The notes beneath the pieces were generated by a model. That model had not been told where the DNA came from, ran no database searches, and was given only the letters and a program-made list of their open reading frames with translations. A stretch of 64,000 nucleotides of DNA from Chromobacterium amazonense. GTDB taxonomy: Bacteria; Pseudomonadota; Gammaproteobacteria; Burkholderiales; Chromobacteriaceae. The stretch covers positions 62,001-126,000 of the forward strand of contig NZ_MKCR01000003.1 in NCBI RefSeq assembly GCF_001855565.1, given 5' to 3'. Shown here piece after piece: positions 63,950 to 64,000 of this stretch. The position numbers were made by a program, and so were the translations under genes. Each line of letters opens with the position of its first letter. Within the stretch, counting starts at the first letter, position 1.

Positions 63950-64000
63950 ATATGCGTGGCGACAAGCGCTGCTTCGCCCCGGTGGTAAACAGCCATACCC
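63950..64000 (+). other. Right edge; possible start of another gene
   Basis: An ATG at 63952 opens a frame (MRGDKRCFAPVVNSHT) that runs off the window. It could be the next operon gene, but 16 codons are too few to tell. Confidence 0.25.

Overview
The window looks like a chromosomal segment of a Chromobacterium-type betaproteobacterium (Neisseriales). This is inferred from the high GC content, the gene families and the gene order; no database search was possible. I saw no rRNA, tRNA, CRISPR array, prophage or plasmid genes. The only mobile element is one intact IS3-family insertion sequence.

Region by region. 1-2490: an orphan family-3 solute-binding protein gene split by an IS407-group IS3 element that left a 4-bp target duplication. 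2.8-7.4 kb: a ModA-like binding protein, a TRIC-family channel behind a tandem glycine riboswitch, and a DUF3141 alpha/beta-hydrolase with a histone-H1-like tail. 7.4-13.1 kb: two azoreductase loci, each with a GNAT acetyltransferase and a divergent regulator (LysR or MarR), flanking two paralogous solute-binding proteins. 13.1-20.3 kb: a putrescine catabolic cluster (puuC, puuR, ald, puuD, puuA, spuC) in which a transaminase plus alanine dehydrogenase seem to stand in for the PuuB oxidase. 20.4-25.2 kb: motAB, a methyltransferase, an HDOD/GAF-type protein and a SpoU-family RNA methyltransferase. 25.2-29.8 kb (minus strand): slt, an NDUFA9-like gene and cca, preceded by a YaeR-type VOC protein. 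30-41.3 kb: a peroxiredoxin-glutaredoxin fusion with a flavin disulfide reductase, an LplT-type transporter, a NupC-type symporter, ccoI-ccoS, a quinone oxidoreductase, a possible FabMG-type enoyl reductase and an unrecognised protein. 41.4-49.7 kb: typA, an anaerobic nrdDG operon with an ANR/FNR-like box, a large lipoprotein, an MFS remnant, a nitronate monooxygenase and a small membrane protein.

49.8-63.95 kb is the conserved housekeeping superoperon rpsB-tsf-pyrH-frr-uppS-cdsA-dxr-rseP-bamA-skp-lpxD-fabZ-lpxA-lpxB-rnhB. It joins translation factors, isoprenoid and undecaprenyl synthesis, phospholipid synthesis, outer-membrane protein assembly and lipid A synthesis. Intrinsic terminators follow rpsB, tsf and pyrH, and a terminator-like hairpin ends two bases before the lpxD start codon.

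The most interesting points are the glycine riboswitch with a matching promoter upstream of a TRIC channel, the alanine-recycling polyamine cluster, the hairpin between the Shine-Dalgarno candidate and the ATG of lpxD, the cleanly reversible IS insertion, and two conserved-looking proteins of uncertain function (38898-40214 and 40372-41244).
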